64,000 nt of DNA from Lysobacterales bacterium (GCA_022841325.1 JALHRS010000007.1:57151-121150); one strand, 5' to 3'; shown: positions 35,346 through 44,988, numbered from the stretch's first letter. The notes: a model not told the origin generated them from the letters alone. Made by a program: numbers and translations.

Positions 35346-36005
35346 ATGACCCATCGTCTGTTCGCCCTGCTACTCATGTGCACCGCCGCCGCCCAGACTG
35401 CTGAAGCGGCGCGCGAGAACATCTACAAATACACCGACAAGAGCGGGGTCACGGTCTATACCAATGTTCGCCCCAAGGGTGTGGCGGCCAAGGTCATCGG
35501 CACCTACTCCTGCCCGGCGTGCAAGGTCGATTCCAAGGTCGACTGGACCCACACCGGTCTCAATGTCACCGCATTCCGGGAAGAGATCGTCACGGCGTCA
35601 CGCCTGAACGAGGTGGATGAGTCGATGGTGCGGGCGATCATTCACGCCGAGAGCGCCTACCGAACCGAGGCCCTGTCGCCGGTGGGCGCGCAGGGCCTGA
35701 TGCAACTGATGCCGGGAACAGCCGGCATGTACGGCGTCGACAACGCTTTCGACCCGGCGCAGAACATCGCCGCAGGAGTCAAGCATCTGCGCATGCTGCT
35801 GGACATGTTCGACGGCGATTTCGAGCTGGCAGCAGCCGGTTACAACGCTGGCGAGAACGCGGTGTTGCGCTACGGCGGAATTCCGCCCTACGCCGAGACC
35901 CAGGTCTACGTGCAACGCGTCGGCATCCTGCAGAAGCGCTATGCCTCGGAGATTGCCGGCGGCAGCGCGACCAGCGCCGCGGCCATGGGTGGCGGCGGCG
36001 ATTAG
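35346..36005 (+). CDS. Secreted lytic transglycosylase with N-terminal DUF4124
   Basis: 219 residues from the ATG at 35346 with a signal peptide (MTHRLFALLLMCTAAAQTAE). DUF4124 follows (IYKYTDKSGVTVYTNVRPKG). The SLT domain has the catalytic Glu in IIHAESAYRTEALSPVGAQG, then LMQLMPGTAGMYGV, FDPAQNIAAGVKHLRMLLDM and LAAAGYNAGENAVLRYGG, so family 1 motifs are complete. It cleaves peptidoglycan glycan strands to 1,6-anhydro ends in the periplasm. Longer upstream starts would destroy the signal peptide. Confidence 0.9.
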   Translation: MTHRLFALLLMCTAAAQTAEAARENIYKYTDKSGVTVYTNVRPKGVAAKVIGTYSCPACKVDSKVDWTHTGLNVTAFREEIVTASRLNEVDESMVRAIIHAESAYRTEALSPVGAQGLMQLMPGTAGMYGVDNAFDPAQNIAAGVKHLRMLLDMFDGDFELAAAGYNAGENAVLRYGGIPPYAETQVYVQRVGILQKRYASEIAGGSATSAAAMGGGGD

Positions 36006-36153
36006 CCAGATCGGGGCGCAGGCTCCTTCGATGCCTTGCCGAGTCAGTCTTGTCCGATGGGCATGGCACTCAACCCGTCAGATCAAGCACCGTCATCATT
36101 GCGGGCAGTCGGTATCGGCCCGGCACTGCGTGCAGGCCGTGGACCTTGAAACG

Positions 36154-36251
36154 GCGTCATTACGACCCGGACTTGATCCGGGGGAAGCAATCCAGACACA
36201 CAGCCGCTCAAGCTCTGGATTGCTTCGTCACTACGCCCCTTGCAATGACGC
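36154..36251. repeat. 98-bp nested inverted repeat, MITE/REP-like
   Basis: Outer arms GCGTCATT (36154-36161) and AATGACGC (36244-36251); inner arms GAAGCAATCCAG (36184-36195) and CTGGATTGCTTC (36215-36226), both exact. The composition (AGCAATCCAG...TTGCAATGACG) resembles intergenic dispersed repeats of many proteobacteria. It lies in a gene-free gap between the transglycosylase and the hydroxylase genes. Confidence 0.75.
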
Positions 36252-36279
36252 TTCGGTGTGGCTGACCCGCTGGCTCAAA

Positions 36280-37581
36280 TCACGTCAACGCCGAGCGCTC
36301 GAAGTTCTGGGCTGTTTCCAGCACCCGACTGAAGGCCTGGCGCTCAACCGGATTCAGGTTGGGATTCCAGGTGTCGAAGATCAGCACCACGCGGGTCTGG
36401 TCGCTGTCGTTCCAGGCTTCGTGCTCGAAGGAATCGTCGAAGATCATGAGCTTGCCCTCTTCCCAGCCGCGGGCCTCGCCGGCTGCCTTCAGGGCGCCGC
36501 AGTTCTCCGGCACGATCAACGGCAGATGCACGATCAGTCGGCCGTTCACCGTTCCATAGTGCGGCGGTATCCGCGAATGCGGTTTCAGCACGGAAAACAT
36601 GGCTTCCGGGCCATATCCCGGCACCCGCATGATGTCGATGGATTCAAGCAGGGCCGCCGTACCCGGACAGCGTGCACAGTTCTCCTCGACGCGCTCGCCG
36701 TGGCGGTAGAAGTGGAAGGTTGACCAGTCGTAGGACTGATTGATGCCCTTCCAGATCTGGGCCTCGCGCGTACCCTCAGGATGATTCACGTAGGGGGCGA
36801 AGCCACGGCCCTCGGTCATCACATTCATCAACTCGGCGCGCACCATCTCGGTGGCGGCCTCCACCCGGCTGACCCAGTCGAAATCGCCGCGCTCGTAGAA
36901 GGCCTGGGGTGGCAGATCCGGCACATACATCAGGCCTGGCCGCCATTTGGGGTGGGCAAATTCGGGCGGGCGCTTGCCAACGAAGATATCGCCCGCCTTG
37001 CGCAGGCGCGACACCGCATCGGCGCCGTGCGCCGCGACCAGATCGGCCAGACTGCGGTCGATCTCGCCGTCCAGATGGGCCCGCACCACAGCCAGCGCAT
37101 GGTTCAGGTAGTGCTTGAGATCCGGCGGCATCTGCTGCGGATCCAGATTGGCTTCGGCAAATCGTACCGCCCGCAGAAAGGCCAGCGCAGCGTCGCGAGG
37201 AAGCTGCATGCGCTCCAGCACCGTGCCGCGATACAGCTGCGCCTCGATCAGGCTGGGATCACGCTCCAGTGTCTGCTCCAGCGCGGCGAGCGCGGCCGGC
37301 AGTTCGTTCAGGCCGTAGTGGCTCATCGCCAGATTGAAGCAGTTGGTGGCGTCGTTGGGTGCGGCGCTGGTGGCGCGTCGGTAGTACTCGACGGCGCTCG
37401 CATAGTCGCCGCGCTGGCTGGCTTCGAAGCCCAGAAACTCCAGCGCCGTGGCGTGTTCCGGAGCCACGTTGAGGAGTGCGCGGAAAACTTCGGCGGCTCC
37501 GCTCAGGTCGCCGGCCTGGTATCTGGCCAGTGCCGCCTGCTCGCGCGCAGCCAGATCGGCGGCGTCGGTGATTTCAGTCAT
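36280..37581 (-). CDS. TPR protein with aspartyl/asparaginyl beta-hydroxylase domain
   Basis: 433 residues. The N-terminal half has tetratricopeptide repeats (ALEFLGFEASQRGDYASAVE; NCFNLAMSHYGLNELPAALA; AQLYRGTVLERMQLPRDAAL). The C-terminal half is an AspH-like 2-oxoglutarate/Fe(II) dioxygenase: MFSVLKPHSRIPPHYGTVNG supplies the first His, LIVHLPLIVPENCGAL, and MIFDDSFEHEAWNDSDQTRV the second His, with R in the same segment. It probably hydroxylates Asp or Asn in a protein or a lipid-like substrate. This combined architecture is common in Xanthomonadales and sphingomonads. No signal peptide is seen. Confidence 0.87.
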   Translation of the reverse strand: MTEITDAADLAAREQAALARYQAGDLSGAAEVFRALLNVAPEHATALEFLGFEASQRGDYASAVEYYRRATSAAPNDATNCFNLAMSHYGLNELPAALAALEQTLERDPSLIEAQLYRGTVLERMQLPRDAALAFLRAVRFAEANLDPQQMPPDLKHYLNHALAVVRAHLDGEIDRSLADLVAAHGADAVSRLRKAGDIFVGKRPPEFAHPKWRPGLMYVPDLPPQAFYERGDFDWVSRVEAATEMVRAELMNVMTEGRGFAPYVNHPEGTREAQIWKGINQSYDWSTFHFYRHGERVEENCARCPGTAALLESIDIMRVPGYGPEAMFSVLKPHSRIPPHYGTVNGRLIVHLPLIVPENCGALKAAGEARGWEEGKLMIFDDSFEHEAWNDSDQTRVVLIFDTWNPNLNPVERQAFSRVLETAQNFERSALT

Positions 37582-37632
37582 GGGAAGTCCTGAGCATGAT
37601 TCAGCCCGCTACTATAGAGCTTGGGCCCGGGC

Positions 37633-39951
37633 TCAGTCTTCGATCCATGCCTCGCGACGTTCATAGCGCGCCAGGCGTTCGGCGAACGCGCGCTTTTCCT
37701 CAGCCCCCAGCGTCGGGTCCTGATCGGCCATATCGAGCGCCTGCTGCTGCGTGACCACCGCCTGATCAAACAGACCGGAGGCAGCCAGACAGGCGGCAAG
37801 CGTGTCATTGAGATTGGCCGAAGGCTTGCGCTGCAGGGCTTCAGACACCAGTCGGGTGCCGCCGACCGGATCGCGCACGGCCGGATCGCTGCTGCTGCAG
37901 CGCGCCCAGCTCAGATTGGCGATCGACGGACCGTGGCCCCTGGTCGCCGCCTGGGTCCACCAGCGCACGGCCTCGACCCGATCACGGTCACCGCCACGAC
38001 CGGCGAACAGGGCGCGGGCGTAGTAGTCGATCGCATCCGGATGCCCGCCTCTGGCAGCACTTCGATAATGCTCTCGGGCTAGCGGCAGATCCGGCTCCAC
38101 CCCGCCCTGACCAAATTCGTAGATCTGCCCCAGCCGGAAGTCGGCAGCCAGGCTGCCGTCGCCACTGAGTTCGCGCAGCATCCTCAGCGCCAGGTCTGGA
38201 TTGGCCTCGACGCCCTGCCCCAGCAGCAGGGCCACGGCCAGACGCAGGCGCGCAGCCACCATGCCGTCAGCGGCCAGTTTTTCGATGACGGCATAGCCGT
38301 CGCTGGCCTGGCCGACCATGCCTTCAGCGCCGCTGAGATAAAGATCGGCCAGGTCGGTGGCCGCCTTCTGATTGCCGGACAGTGATGCACTGAGATACCA
38401 GGCCTCGGCTCGGGCCAGGTCCGGCTTCAGCTGCAACTCGCCTCGCGCATAGGCTCGACCCAGCCGGCGCATGGCGCCGCCGTTGCCCAGTTGCGCGGCC
38501 TCCCGGTACAGGGACAGCGCCCGTTCCTCGTCGCTGGCGAGGCCCATGCGCCCGGCGTCATGACCGATGGCCAGCAAGCCCATCGCGGTGGGATCGTTCT
38601 TCGCCGCCGCCTGTTCCAGCAGCGGCCAGCCATCGCGGAAGCGCCCCAGGCGCAGATACTCCAGCCCCAGCTGGGCCATCGCTGCCGTCGAGCCGGCATC
38701 GGCTGCGCGTCGCAGCCAGCGGTCGGCGCTGTCACCGCGCTGGCGGCGCAAGCGATCGGCCCGCAACATCTGCACCAGCAGCAGCGTGGCGGGTGCGTAG
38801 TCGGCACGCGCGGCCTTGCGCATCGCCCTGACCGCGTCAGCGCTGATCTTGTGGCCGGGATCGATGCTGATGGACAGTTGCGCGTAGGCGGTCAGCGCCT
38901 CGGGCTCACCCATCCGCTCACCCGCCTGCTGCAGCCACTGTTTCAGCTCCCTACCATCACCGGCGCCCTCGACCCGATGCTCGGCCGCCAGCGCCATCAC
39001 CACCATGGCCTCGGCGTAGCCACGCTCCGCGTAGGGGCGCACCAGTTCCAGCGCATTGGCGGCGCAGACACCCTGGTCGTCGAGAATCAGGCACAGCGGC
39101 AGCAACTCGAAGGTAGCTGCCGTGTTGCCTTCCAGCGCCAGGCGTTCGATCCGCGCCGCGGCCGTCTCCGGCGAGATTTCCTGGCGACCCAGCTCGATCG
39201 TCAGCTTGGCCAGTTCCGCCCGCGGATTCGCAGCCTGATCGGCCTCATTGAGATAACGCTCGACCAGCCCCCGCAGCATGGCCGGGTAGAGCTCCTCGCC
39301 CTCGCGCCCCTGCAGCCGCTGCCAGAGGCGCATGAAGTCGAAATGCAGCTGCTTCTCGCGCTTGGCCTCGGGATCGAAATAGACCGCGATGAAGGGCAGG
39401 CTGCCGCCCGGGGAACCCACCACATAGCGCCCATACAGTGGCGTGGCCCCCATCAGCCGGATCATCATCGAGGCATCGGCCTCGGCACCCACCAGCAGCG
39501 GCTGGTAGGCGGACTCGCCGCGCCCCTCAGCCAGCAGAAAGGCCAGCAGGCGCTGGCTGCGCTCGCTTTCACTGGCGAGCAGATCCTCGTCCTCAGACGC
39601 CTCCGCGCACTGCTGGGCCGTGGTCTGCAGCGCCGGGCTGAAAGGATTGACTGCGCGCGACCAGGCCAGCTCCTTGGCGTATTCCTCGCACAAGGCCGCC
39701 GTGGCGCCATCAGGCGGGATCAGGTTCAGCACCGAATAGCTGGCCAGCACCGTGTCGAAACGGGTGTGATTGGCAAAGCGCTCCCAGACCGCTGTCAGGT
39801 CGTCGGACGCTGGCGCCGGCGCCGACACCGGCACAGGAGGCCCAGATTCCGCTTCCGGCAGCAGCTGCGCCACAGCAGGCGCAGCCGCCAGCAGCCAGCT
39901 AAGGCCCAGCGGCAACCAGATGTGCCGTGCATGCCGGGACTGATCGCGCAT
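37633..39951 (-). CDS. Secreted Sel1-repeat protein
   Basis: 772 residues from the ATG at 39951 with a signal peptide (HIWLPLGLSWLLAAAPAVAQ). From about residue 320 onward Sel1-like repeats of about 36 residues follow: AAAKNDPTAMGLLAIGHDAG, EAAQLGNGGAMRRLGRAYAR, AARGGHPDAIDYYARALFAG and TQAATRGHGPSIANLSWARC. The N-terminal about 300 residues are helical and unknown. Sel1 proteins act as protein-binding scaffolds, often in the periplasm. It lies 5 bp after the S9 peptidase start-to-stop order on the same strand, so both may be one operon. Confidence 0.8.
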   Translation of the reverse strand: MRDQSRHARHIWLPLGLSWLLAAAPAVAQLLPEAESGPPVPVSAPAPASDDLTAVWERFANHTRFDTVLASYSVLNLIPPDGATAALCEEYAKELAWSRAVNPFSPALQTTAQQCAEASEDEDLLASESERSQRLLAFLLAEGRGESAYQPLLVGAEADASMMIRLMGATPLYGRYVVGSPGGSLPFIAVYFDPEAKREKQLHFDFMRLWQRLQGREGEELYPAMLRGLVERYLNEADQAANPRAELAKLTIELGRQEISPETAAARIERLALEGNTAATFELLPLCLILDDQGVCAANALELVRPYAERGYAEAMVVMALAAEHRVEGAGDGRELKQWLQQAGERMGEPEALTAYAQLSISIDPGHKISADAVRAMRKAARADYAPATLLLVQMLRADRLRRQRGDSADRWLRRAADAGSTAAMAQLGLEYLRLGRFRDGWPLLEQAAAKNDPTAMGLLAIGHDAGRMGLASDEERALSLYREAAQLGNGGAMRRLGRAYARGELQLKPDLARAEAWYLSASLSGNQKAATDLADLYLSGAEGMVGQASDGYAVIEKLAADGMVAARLRLAVALLLGQGVEANPDLALRMLRELSGDGSLAADFRLGQIYEFGQGGVEPDLPLAREHYRSAARGGHPDAIDYYARALFAGRGGDRDRVEAVRWWTQAATRGHGPSIANLSWARCSSSDPAVRDPVGGTRLVSEALQRKPSANLNDTLAACLAASGLFDQAVVTQQQALDMADQDPTLGAEEKRAFAERLARYERREAWIED

Positions 39952-39956
39952 CGTGC

Positions 39957-42017
39957 TCAGGGCGTCCCCGCGGCCGTCCACTGCTGCAGCCAGCCTTCCA
40001 CCGCACGGTGCCATTGCACCGAATTGTGCGGCTTCAGAATCCAGTGATTCTCATCCGGGAACCACATGAATTTGCTGGGAATTCCGCGCCGCTGCAGCGC
40101 CGTGAAGGCAGCGATGCCCTGTTCGAAGGGCACCCGGAAATCGAGCATGCCATGGGTGACCATCATCGGCGTCTTCCAGGCCGTGACGTGGTTGACCGGG
40201 TTGTGCTTCTCATAGTTTTCCGGTTTCTCGTAGGGCGTTCCTTCCATCTCCCAATGATTGAAGAACAACTCCTCGGTGGTGTAACCCATGAAGCGGTTGT
40301 CGAAGACACCGGCGTGATTGACGATGCAGCGGAATCCCTCGGGCCAGTTGCCGGCGATCCAGTTCATCATGTAGCCGCCATAGCTGGCGCCGATGGCGCA
40401 GGCGCGATCACTGTCGACGAAGGCATAACGTTCGGCTGCGGCAGCCATGCCCTTCTTCAGATCCTCCAGCGGCTTGCCGCCCCAGTCACCGCGAATGGCG
40501 TCGGTGAAAGCCTGGCCGTAGCCGGTGGAACCGTGGAAGTCGATGAAGACCACGGCAAAACCCTTGCCGGCATAGGTCTGCGGATTCCAGCGGTAATGGA
40601 AGCTGTTGCCCATGCTGCCCTGCGGGCCACCGTGGACGATGAAGGCCACCGGATAGCGCTGGCCTTCGACATAGTCGGCCGGCTTGACCACCCAGCCGTA
40701 GACGGCCTCGTCATTCCAGCCCTTGAAGCTGAACTGCTCGTACTGGCCAAAGCGGACCTGCTTGAGGGCGTCGGCATTGACCGCGGTCAGCGCCTTGCGG
40801 GCGCCGTCCTTGAGCGAGACCGCGTAGATGTCTGCGGGAGCATCGAGGGCATCGATCGCTGCGTAGACCTGGTTCTTGCCAACCGCGTATCCACTGACCG
40901 AACCCGCCGTGGTCAGCCGCCTTACCTTGCCGCTGCCGATGTCGATGGCGAACAGCAGGCGCTGGCCGATGTCATCGGCATAGGTGATCAGGGAGCGGCC
41001 GTCGGCCGACAGGCTCAGACCATCGGGTGAACGATCCCACTGCGGCGCCACCTCACGCACGGCCTTGCTGGCGAGATCCAGCTCGAGGATGCGATTGCGG
41101 TCGGCTTCATAACCGGCGCGCTCCATCGAACGCCAGTAGAGCATCTTGCCATCGGCCGAATACAGCGGCGAGGTATCGTAGCCGCCGTAGCCCGGTGTCA
41201 GATTTTCTGCCGGCTCGTCGCGACCGACGCTGACCCGGTACAGATCGGTGTTGGTCGACCAGGCTTCGGTGGTGCCGGCAATTCTGGCCGTGAACACGAG
41301 TTGCTGACTGTCCGGCGAGAACGCCACCTCACCGAGATCGCCAAAAGGCTTGGTCGGCACATCGCCGTCAATGCCGCGGGTAGCCCACCAGGCGGCACCG
41401 GCCGGCTTGCCGGCCGCATCAAGCTCATACACGAAGAGCTGCGAACGGGTGCCGCGGCTCCAGGTGTCCCAATGCCGGATGAAGAGCTTGTCCTGGATGG
41501 TGCCGCTGGCCTTTTCGGTCTGGTCGGCGTCCATGCGCTTCTTGCTGCAATCGAAGTCGGCGCCGCACTCCGGGTACACCTCCAGCGCCAACGCCAGACG
41601 CTTGCCATCGGGCGAAAGCATGAAATCGCCGACATCCAATGGCAGGCTGGTCACCGCTCGGGCCTCACCAGGGCCTTCAAGCATCCACACCTGCATCGAG
41701 CCGCCGCGCGATGACAGGAAATACAGGCGCTGACCATCGGGCGAGTAGCGCGCGTGCATGGCGCTGGAGCCCGCTGCCGTCAGCCGCTTCGGCGCACCGG
41801 CGCTGCCATCGAGCGACAGTTGCCAGACGCTTTGCAGGCCCTTGTTGGCCTCCCAGTCGGTTTCACGCAGGGTGTAGGCCAGCGCCTTGCCATCCGGACG
41901 CAGCTGCGGATCGGAGACGCGGTTCAGGCGCACCAGATCGTCTACATCGAAGGGTTTGGCCTCGGCACAAGCCAAGGCCGGCAACAACAGCAGGATCAGG
42001 GGGAGATGACGCAACAT
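39957..42017 (-). CDS. S9-family (prolyl oligopeptidase-like) secreted peptidase
   Basis: 686 residues with a signal peptide (MLRHLPLILLLLPALACAEA). A beta-propeller follows with PDGKALAYTLRETD, YSPDGQRLYFLSSRGG and SPDSQQLVFTARIAG. The alpha/beta hydrolase domain has VAFIVHGGPQGSMGNSFHYR, the nucleophile in CAIGASYGGYMMNW, the Asp in HGMLDFRVPFEQG and the His in PDENHWIL, so the triad is complete. Enzymes of this type (dipeptidyl/acylaminoacyl peptidase-like) degrade peptides in the periplasm. Upstream of a Sel1-repeat gene. Confidence 0.92.
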   Translation of the reverse strand: MLRHLPLILLLLPALACAEAKPFDVDDLVRLNRVSDPQLRPDGKALAYTLRETDWEANKGLQSVWQLSLDGSAGAPKRLTAAGSSAMHARYSPDGQRLYFLSSRGGSMQVWMLEGPGEARAVTSLPLDVGDFMLSPDGKRLALALEVYPECGADFDCSKKRMDADQTEKASGTIQDKLFIRHWDTWSRGTRSQLFVYELDAAGKPAGAAWWATRGIDGDVPTKPFGDLGEVAFSPDSQQLVFTARIAGTTEAWSTNTDLYRVSVGRDEPAENLTPGYGGYDTSPLYSADGKMLYWRSMERAGYEADRNRILELDLASKAVREVAPQWDRSPDGLSLSADGRSLITYADDIGQRLLFAIDIGSGKVRRLTTAGSVSGYAVGKNQVYAAIDALDAPADIYAVSLKDGARKALTAVNADALKQVRFGQYEQFSFKGWNDEAVYGWVVKPADYVEGQRYPVAFIVHGGPQGSMGNSFHYRWNPQTYAGKGFAVVFIDFHGSTGYGQAFTDAIRGDWGGKPLEDLKKGMAAAAERYAFVDSDRACAIGASYGGYMMNWIAGNWPEGFRCIVNHAGVFDNRFMGYTTEELFFNHWEMEGTPYEKPENYEKHNPVNHVTAWKTPMMVTHGMLDFRVPFEQGIAAFTALQRRGIPSKFMWFPDENHWILKPHNSVQWHRAVEGWLQQWTAAGTP

Positions 42018-42129
42018 CAGTGCAGACTCCGGTTGGATCGTTGACCCCCGAGTCTGCCATTACTGGCCAGTCAGAGCACCTGCCAGACGACCCGGGACTG
42101 GCAACCCGCCAGGCCGTGGGCGTGCTCCG

Positions 42130-42501
42130 TCAACGGAACTCGACCACCGTCGACCATTCGCGGTAGGCGGGGTCGTTGACCTTGGCGCCGATGCGATAAT
42201 GCTTGCCCGCCTCGACGTCGATCTCGACGTACTTGGGCTGCGGGCGCTCGCGCCGATTCAGGTTGAAGGCGTTGTCGCGCTCAATCAAGGCCACCACACC
42301 CAGGCGCCGCTTGCCGGGCGCCAGGCGGATCAACTGGCGCGCCATCGGCAGGTTCTGGCCGTCTACACTGATGACACGCACTGCATACAGGCGCTCGCTT
42401 TGCCGGGTGAGCACGCTGGTCACCTGACCCTTGTCATCAGCCAGTGCCGCCGACGGGGCCAGAAGCATCAGAGCCACTGCCACTGCACGCACGCTACCCA
42501 T
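42130..42501 (-). CDS. Hypothetical secreted protein
   Basis: 123 residues from the ATG at 42501 with a signal peptide (MGSVRAVAVALMLLAPSAAL then ADD). The mature part (YAVRVISVDGQNLPMARQLI, LAPGKRRLGVVALIERD, KYVEIDVEAGKHYRIGAKVN) is beta-rich and small, and ends WSTVVEFR. It resembles DUF2846-like secreted beta-sandwich proteins in layout, but I cannot assign a family. The gene stands alone between the S9 peptidase and fur. Confidence 0.65.
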   Translation of the reverse strand: MGSVRAVAVALMLLAPSAALADDKGQVTSVLTRQSERLYAVRVISVDGQNLPMARQLIRLAPGKRRLGVVALIERDNAFNLNRRERPQPKYVEIDVEAGKHYRIGAKVNDPAYREWSTVVEFR

Positions 42502-42659
42502 GGACCATCTCCTGACAAGCGAGCCCCGGCGGCGCCCGCAAGCCTGCATCGTAAGCTGCAGCGCTGTGAGTGCCAAGTGCAGAAGCGGTCGCACACCCAG
42601 CCGAGCAAGCTCGACGCTACAAAAGCCTGGCAATCCGGTGTTCCGCTCGCAGGATCTCG

Positions 42660-43115
42660 CTAGGCCTTGCTGCGCTTCGGCCGGACATACAGCACCAGGC
42701 TGTGATCCTTGAGCTCAAAGCCGTGGGCTTCGGCGATTTCACGCTGCAGGCGCTCGATCTGATCATTATGGAACTCGATGACCTTGCCGGTTTCCACGCA
42801 GACCATGTGATCGTGGTGGCCGCCATGATCCAGTTCGTACACCGACTGGCCACCCTCAAAGTGGTGTCTGACCACGATGCCGGCGGTTTCGAACTGGTTG
42901 AGCACGCGATAGACGGTCGCCAGACCGATGTCATCGCCCTGCTCCAGCAGTTCGCGATACACGTCTTCGGCCGTCATGTGCTTCTTCGGAGCGTTGCTGA
43001 GGATGTCGAGGATGCGCATCCGCGGATGCGTGACCTTGAGCCCGACCTTGCGCAGGTCGTCACTCTCGATGATTCGCTCACCGCGATCGGGCATGTTGGT
43101 AGCCTCTTCGTTCAT
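42660..43115 (-). CDS. fur: Ferric uptake regulator Fur
   Basis: 151 residues from the ATG at 43115; an inner ATG at 43094 would give 144. The winged helix is RKVGLKVTHPRMRILDILSN with MTAEDVYRELL and GLATVYRVLNQFETAGIVVR. Metal sites are HHFEGGQSVYELDHGGHHDH and EFHNDQIERLQREIAEAHGF. The CxxC zinc site of many Fur proteins is reduced to one Cys (MVCVETGKV), as also in Pseudomonas-type Fur. Fe(II)-loaded Fur represses iron acquisition. It is divergent from bamE with 65 bp between starts, a classic gammaproteobacterial pair. Confidence 0.95.
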   Translation of the reverse strand: MNEEATNMPDRGERIIESDDLRKVGLKVTHPRMRILDILSNAPKKHMTAEDVYRELLEQGDDIGLATVYRVLNQFETAGIVVRHHFEGGQSVYELDHGGHHDHMVCVETGKVIEFHNDQIERLQREIAEAHGFELKDHSLVLYVRPKRSKA

Positions 43116-43180
43116 TGGGATTCGGTTGATCTCGGGACCTGTATTATCCACGCCTTCGAGTCCTAGACGTGGAAAGCCTG

Positions 43181-43552
43181 ATGCGAGCAATTCTTGCCCT
43201 GATCCTGGCCATGCAGCTATCCGGCTGTGGCTTGCTGTACAAACAGACGGTACAGCAGGGCAACCTGCTGGAGGCGGAGCAGATTGACGCCCTGAAACCA
43301 GGCATGACCAAGCGTCAGGTGGCACTGGTCCTGGGCACGCCAGCGGTGCAGACCCCTTTCCGAGAAGACCGCTGGGACTATGTCTCCAGCTTCAAGGATG
43401 AGGATGGCAAGATCGAACTCAAGCGTCTGACCGTGGTCTTCGACGACAACGTGCTGGTACGCACCGAGGGTGACTATGAGCCCGGCAAGGGCGTACGCAT
43501 CAAGGCCGCGGAAGATGATGCCGAGGGCGACTCGGGCTCGGTCGACAGCTGA
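43181..43552 (+). CDS. bamE: Outer membrane assembly lipoprotein BamE
   Basis: 123 residues from the ATG at 43181. The lipoprotein signal peptide MRAILALILAMQLSGCGLLY has the lipobox LSGC. The BamE/SmpA fold follows: QQGNLLEAEQIDALKPGMTK, QVALVLGTPAVQTPFREDRW, and DYVSSF with LKRLTVVFDDNVLVRTEG. It supports the BAM complex that inserts beta-barrel proteins in the outer membrane. The C-terminus is an acidic tail. It is divergent from fur and convergent with rnfH, 3 bp away. Confidence 0.93.
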   Translation: MRAILALILAMQLSGCGLLYKQTVQQGNLLEAEQIDALKPGMTKRQVALVLGTPAVQTPFREDRWDYVSSFKDEDGKIELKRLTVVFDDNVLVRTEGDYEPGKGVRIKAAEDDAEGDSGSVDS

Positions 43553-43555
43553 ATT

Positions 43556-43843
43556 TCAGCCCTTGACCGGGGACTTGGCGGCGCGCCGCCGCCGGGATTC
43601 CATCGGGTCGAAATCCAGACCGCGATAGATCTCCACCCGGTCACCGGCGCTTAACCGCGTGTCCTGCGCGACCCGCCGCCCGTGCACCCCCAGGTCCAGT
43701 GGTGCCTTGATCCCTGCCAGTTCAAGGATGCCGGAGGCGCGAACGGCTTCGATGGCCGTGGTGCCTTCGGCCACCAGCAACGGCAGCAGCCATTGCCGCT
43801 CGGCCAGCGCATAAGCCACTTCTACCGGCACCGACTCAGCCAC
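43556..43843 (-). CDS. RnfH/UPF0125 ubiquitin-like protein
   Basis: 95 residues from a GTG at 43843; the ATG-started frame to 43867 overlaps ratA by 32 bases and is less likely. The beta-grasp fold is seen at VEVAYALAERQWLLPLLVAE, AVRASGILELAGIKAPLDLG and RLSAGDRVEIYRGLDFDPME, which is the RnfH pattern. Its role is not established. It is encoded directly behind ratA (overlapping by 8 bases), as in Escherichia coli (ratA-ratB). Confidence 0.88.
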   Translation of the reverse strand: MAESVPVEVAYALAERQWLLPLLVAEGTTAIEAVRASGILELAGIKAPLDLGVHGRRVAQDTRLSAGDRVEIYRGLDFDPMESRRRRAAKSPVKG

Positions 43844-44345
43844 GACCGAATTCCGTCCTGGCGGCACGGCAGAAGTCGTCCACCATGCGGTCTGCCAGTC
43901 GCCGGAAACCCAGGGACAAAGCCCCTGCCACCAGCGAGGAGCTCACTTCAAAACTCAGATCCAGGCCGACTCGCGTGCCGATTTCGCCCACCGGCTGAAA
44001 CGTCCATGCTCCGCTGAGCTGACGGAAGGGACCGCGCAACAGGCGCAGTTCGATGCGTTCCGGGGCAAACTCCAGGTTCTCGGTGGCAAAACTGAGCGCA
44101 ATGCCCGCCACCCGCACCCCCAGCTCGGCGCTGACACGACCGTCCTCGCGCGACAGCACCTGAGCCGCGGAACACCAGTCGAACCAGCGGGGATAACGCT
44201 CGAAATCAGCCACCAGCGCGAACATGCGGGCAGGCAAATAGGGCACCAGCGCCTGTCGCTGAACGCGAACCTCCGAACGCTCGGCGCCGGACTTGGCAGC
44301 CATCACCGGATCGGGAGAAGATGAGATGCTAGGCTCGGATGCCAT
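43836..44345 (-). CDS. ratA: RatA/COQ10-like START-domain protein
   Basis: 169 residues; a second Met at position 15 is a possible shorter start. The START/polyketide cyclase fold is seen at [40 protein letters not shown] and [20 protein letters not shown], followed by [15 protein letters not shown]. RatA was described as a ribosome-association toxin in Escherichia coli; the family is also close to the ubiquinone-binding COQ10 proteins, and a lipid-binding role fits the fold better. It is divergent to smpB, whose start lies within 15 bp. Confidence 0.88.
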   Translation of the reverse strand: MASEPSISSSPDPVMAAKSGAERSEVRVQRQALVPYLPARMFALVADFERYPRWFDWCSAAQVLSREDGRVSAELGVRVAGIALSFATENLEFAPERIELRLLRGPFRQLSGAWTFQPVGEIGTRVGLDLSFEVSSSLVAGALSLGFRRLADRMVDDFCRAARTEFGRG

Positions 44346-44359
44346 GGAATGACCGAATC

Positions 44360-44845
44360 ATGACCAAGAAGAACAAGGACAGCTCAAGCGGCAGCGGCCA
44401 GATCGCCGTCAACAAGCGCGCCCGCTTCGATTACCACATTGATGAGCGCCTTGAAGCGGGTATCGCCCTGCAGGGCTGGGAAGTCAAGAGCCTGCGCGAC
44501 GGCCGTATCCAGTTCGGTGAGAGCTATGCGCTGCTGCGCAACGGCGAGGCTTTCCTGTTCGGCGCCCAGATCTCCCCGCTGATTTCGGCCTCCACCCACG
44601 TCATCGCCGACAAGATGCGCAACCGCAAACTGCTGTTGCACCGGCTTGAGCTCGATCGTCTGATCGGCGCCGTCGAGCGCAAGGGCTACACGGTGATACC
44701 GCTGTCGCTGTACTGGAAAGGCAACAAGGTCAAGGTCGAACTCGGCCTGGCCAAGGGCAAACGCCAGCACGACAAGCGCGATGCCGAAAAGGACCGCGAC
44801 TGGGAACGCGACAAGGGCCGCATCATGCGCGAGCGCAATCGCTGA
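44360..44845 (+). CDS. smpB: SsrA-binding protein SmpB
   Basis: 161 residues from the ATG at 44360 ([12 protein letters not shown]). Diagnostic parts are [60 protein letters not shown] and [20 protein letters not shown]. It binds tmRNA and brings it to stalled ribosomes for trans-translation. The divergent ratA-rnfH pair is its usual neighbour. The tmRNA gene is not in the 140 bp after it. Confidence 0.96.
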   Translation: MTKKNKDSSSGSGQIAVNKRARFDYHIDERLEAGIALQGWEVKSLRDGRIQFGESYALLRNGEAFLFGAQISPLISASTHVIADKMRNRKLLLHRLELDRLIGAVERKGYTVIPLSLYWKGNKVKVELGLAKGKRQHDKRDAEKDRDWERDKGRIMRERNR

Positions 44846-44988
44846 GCACAGACCGCCTCTGGATTCCGCGCTTACAGGCGTTCCGCGCCCGTTTCCAGAA
44901 AATTCTTCACGGGCCCTGAGACAAATCGCGTGTCGAGCACTCCTTTCAAGTGCCGGATCTGCGGCATTTCCAGGGGAGCGTTGCGATC

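Noticed and set aside
38491..40047. Rightward open frame of 518 codons
   Set aside because: Antisense of the Sel1-repeat gene; no motif of its own.
44846..44988. Place where a tmRNA gene might be expected behind smpB
   Set aside because: The gap is too short and has neither the tRNA-like ends nor a tag-peptide frame.
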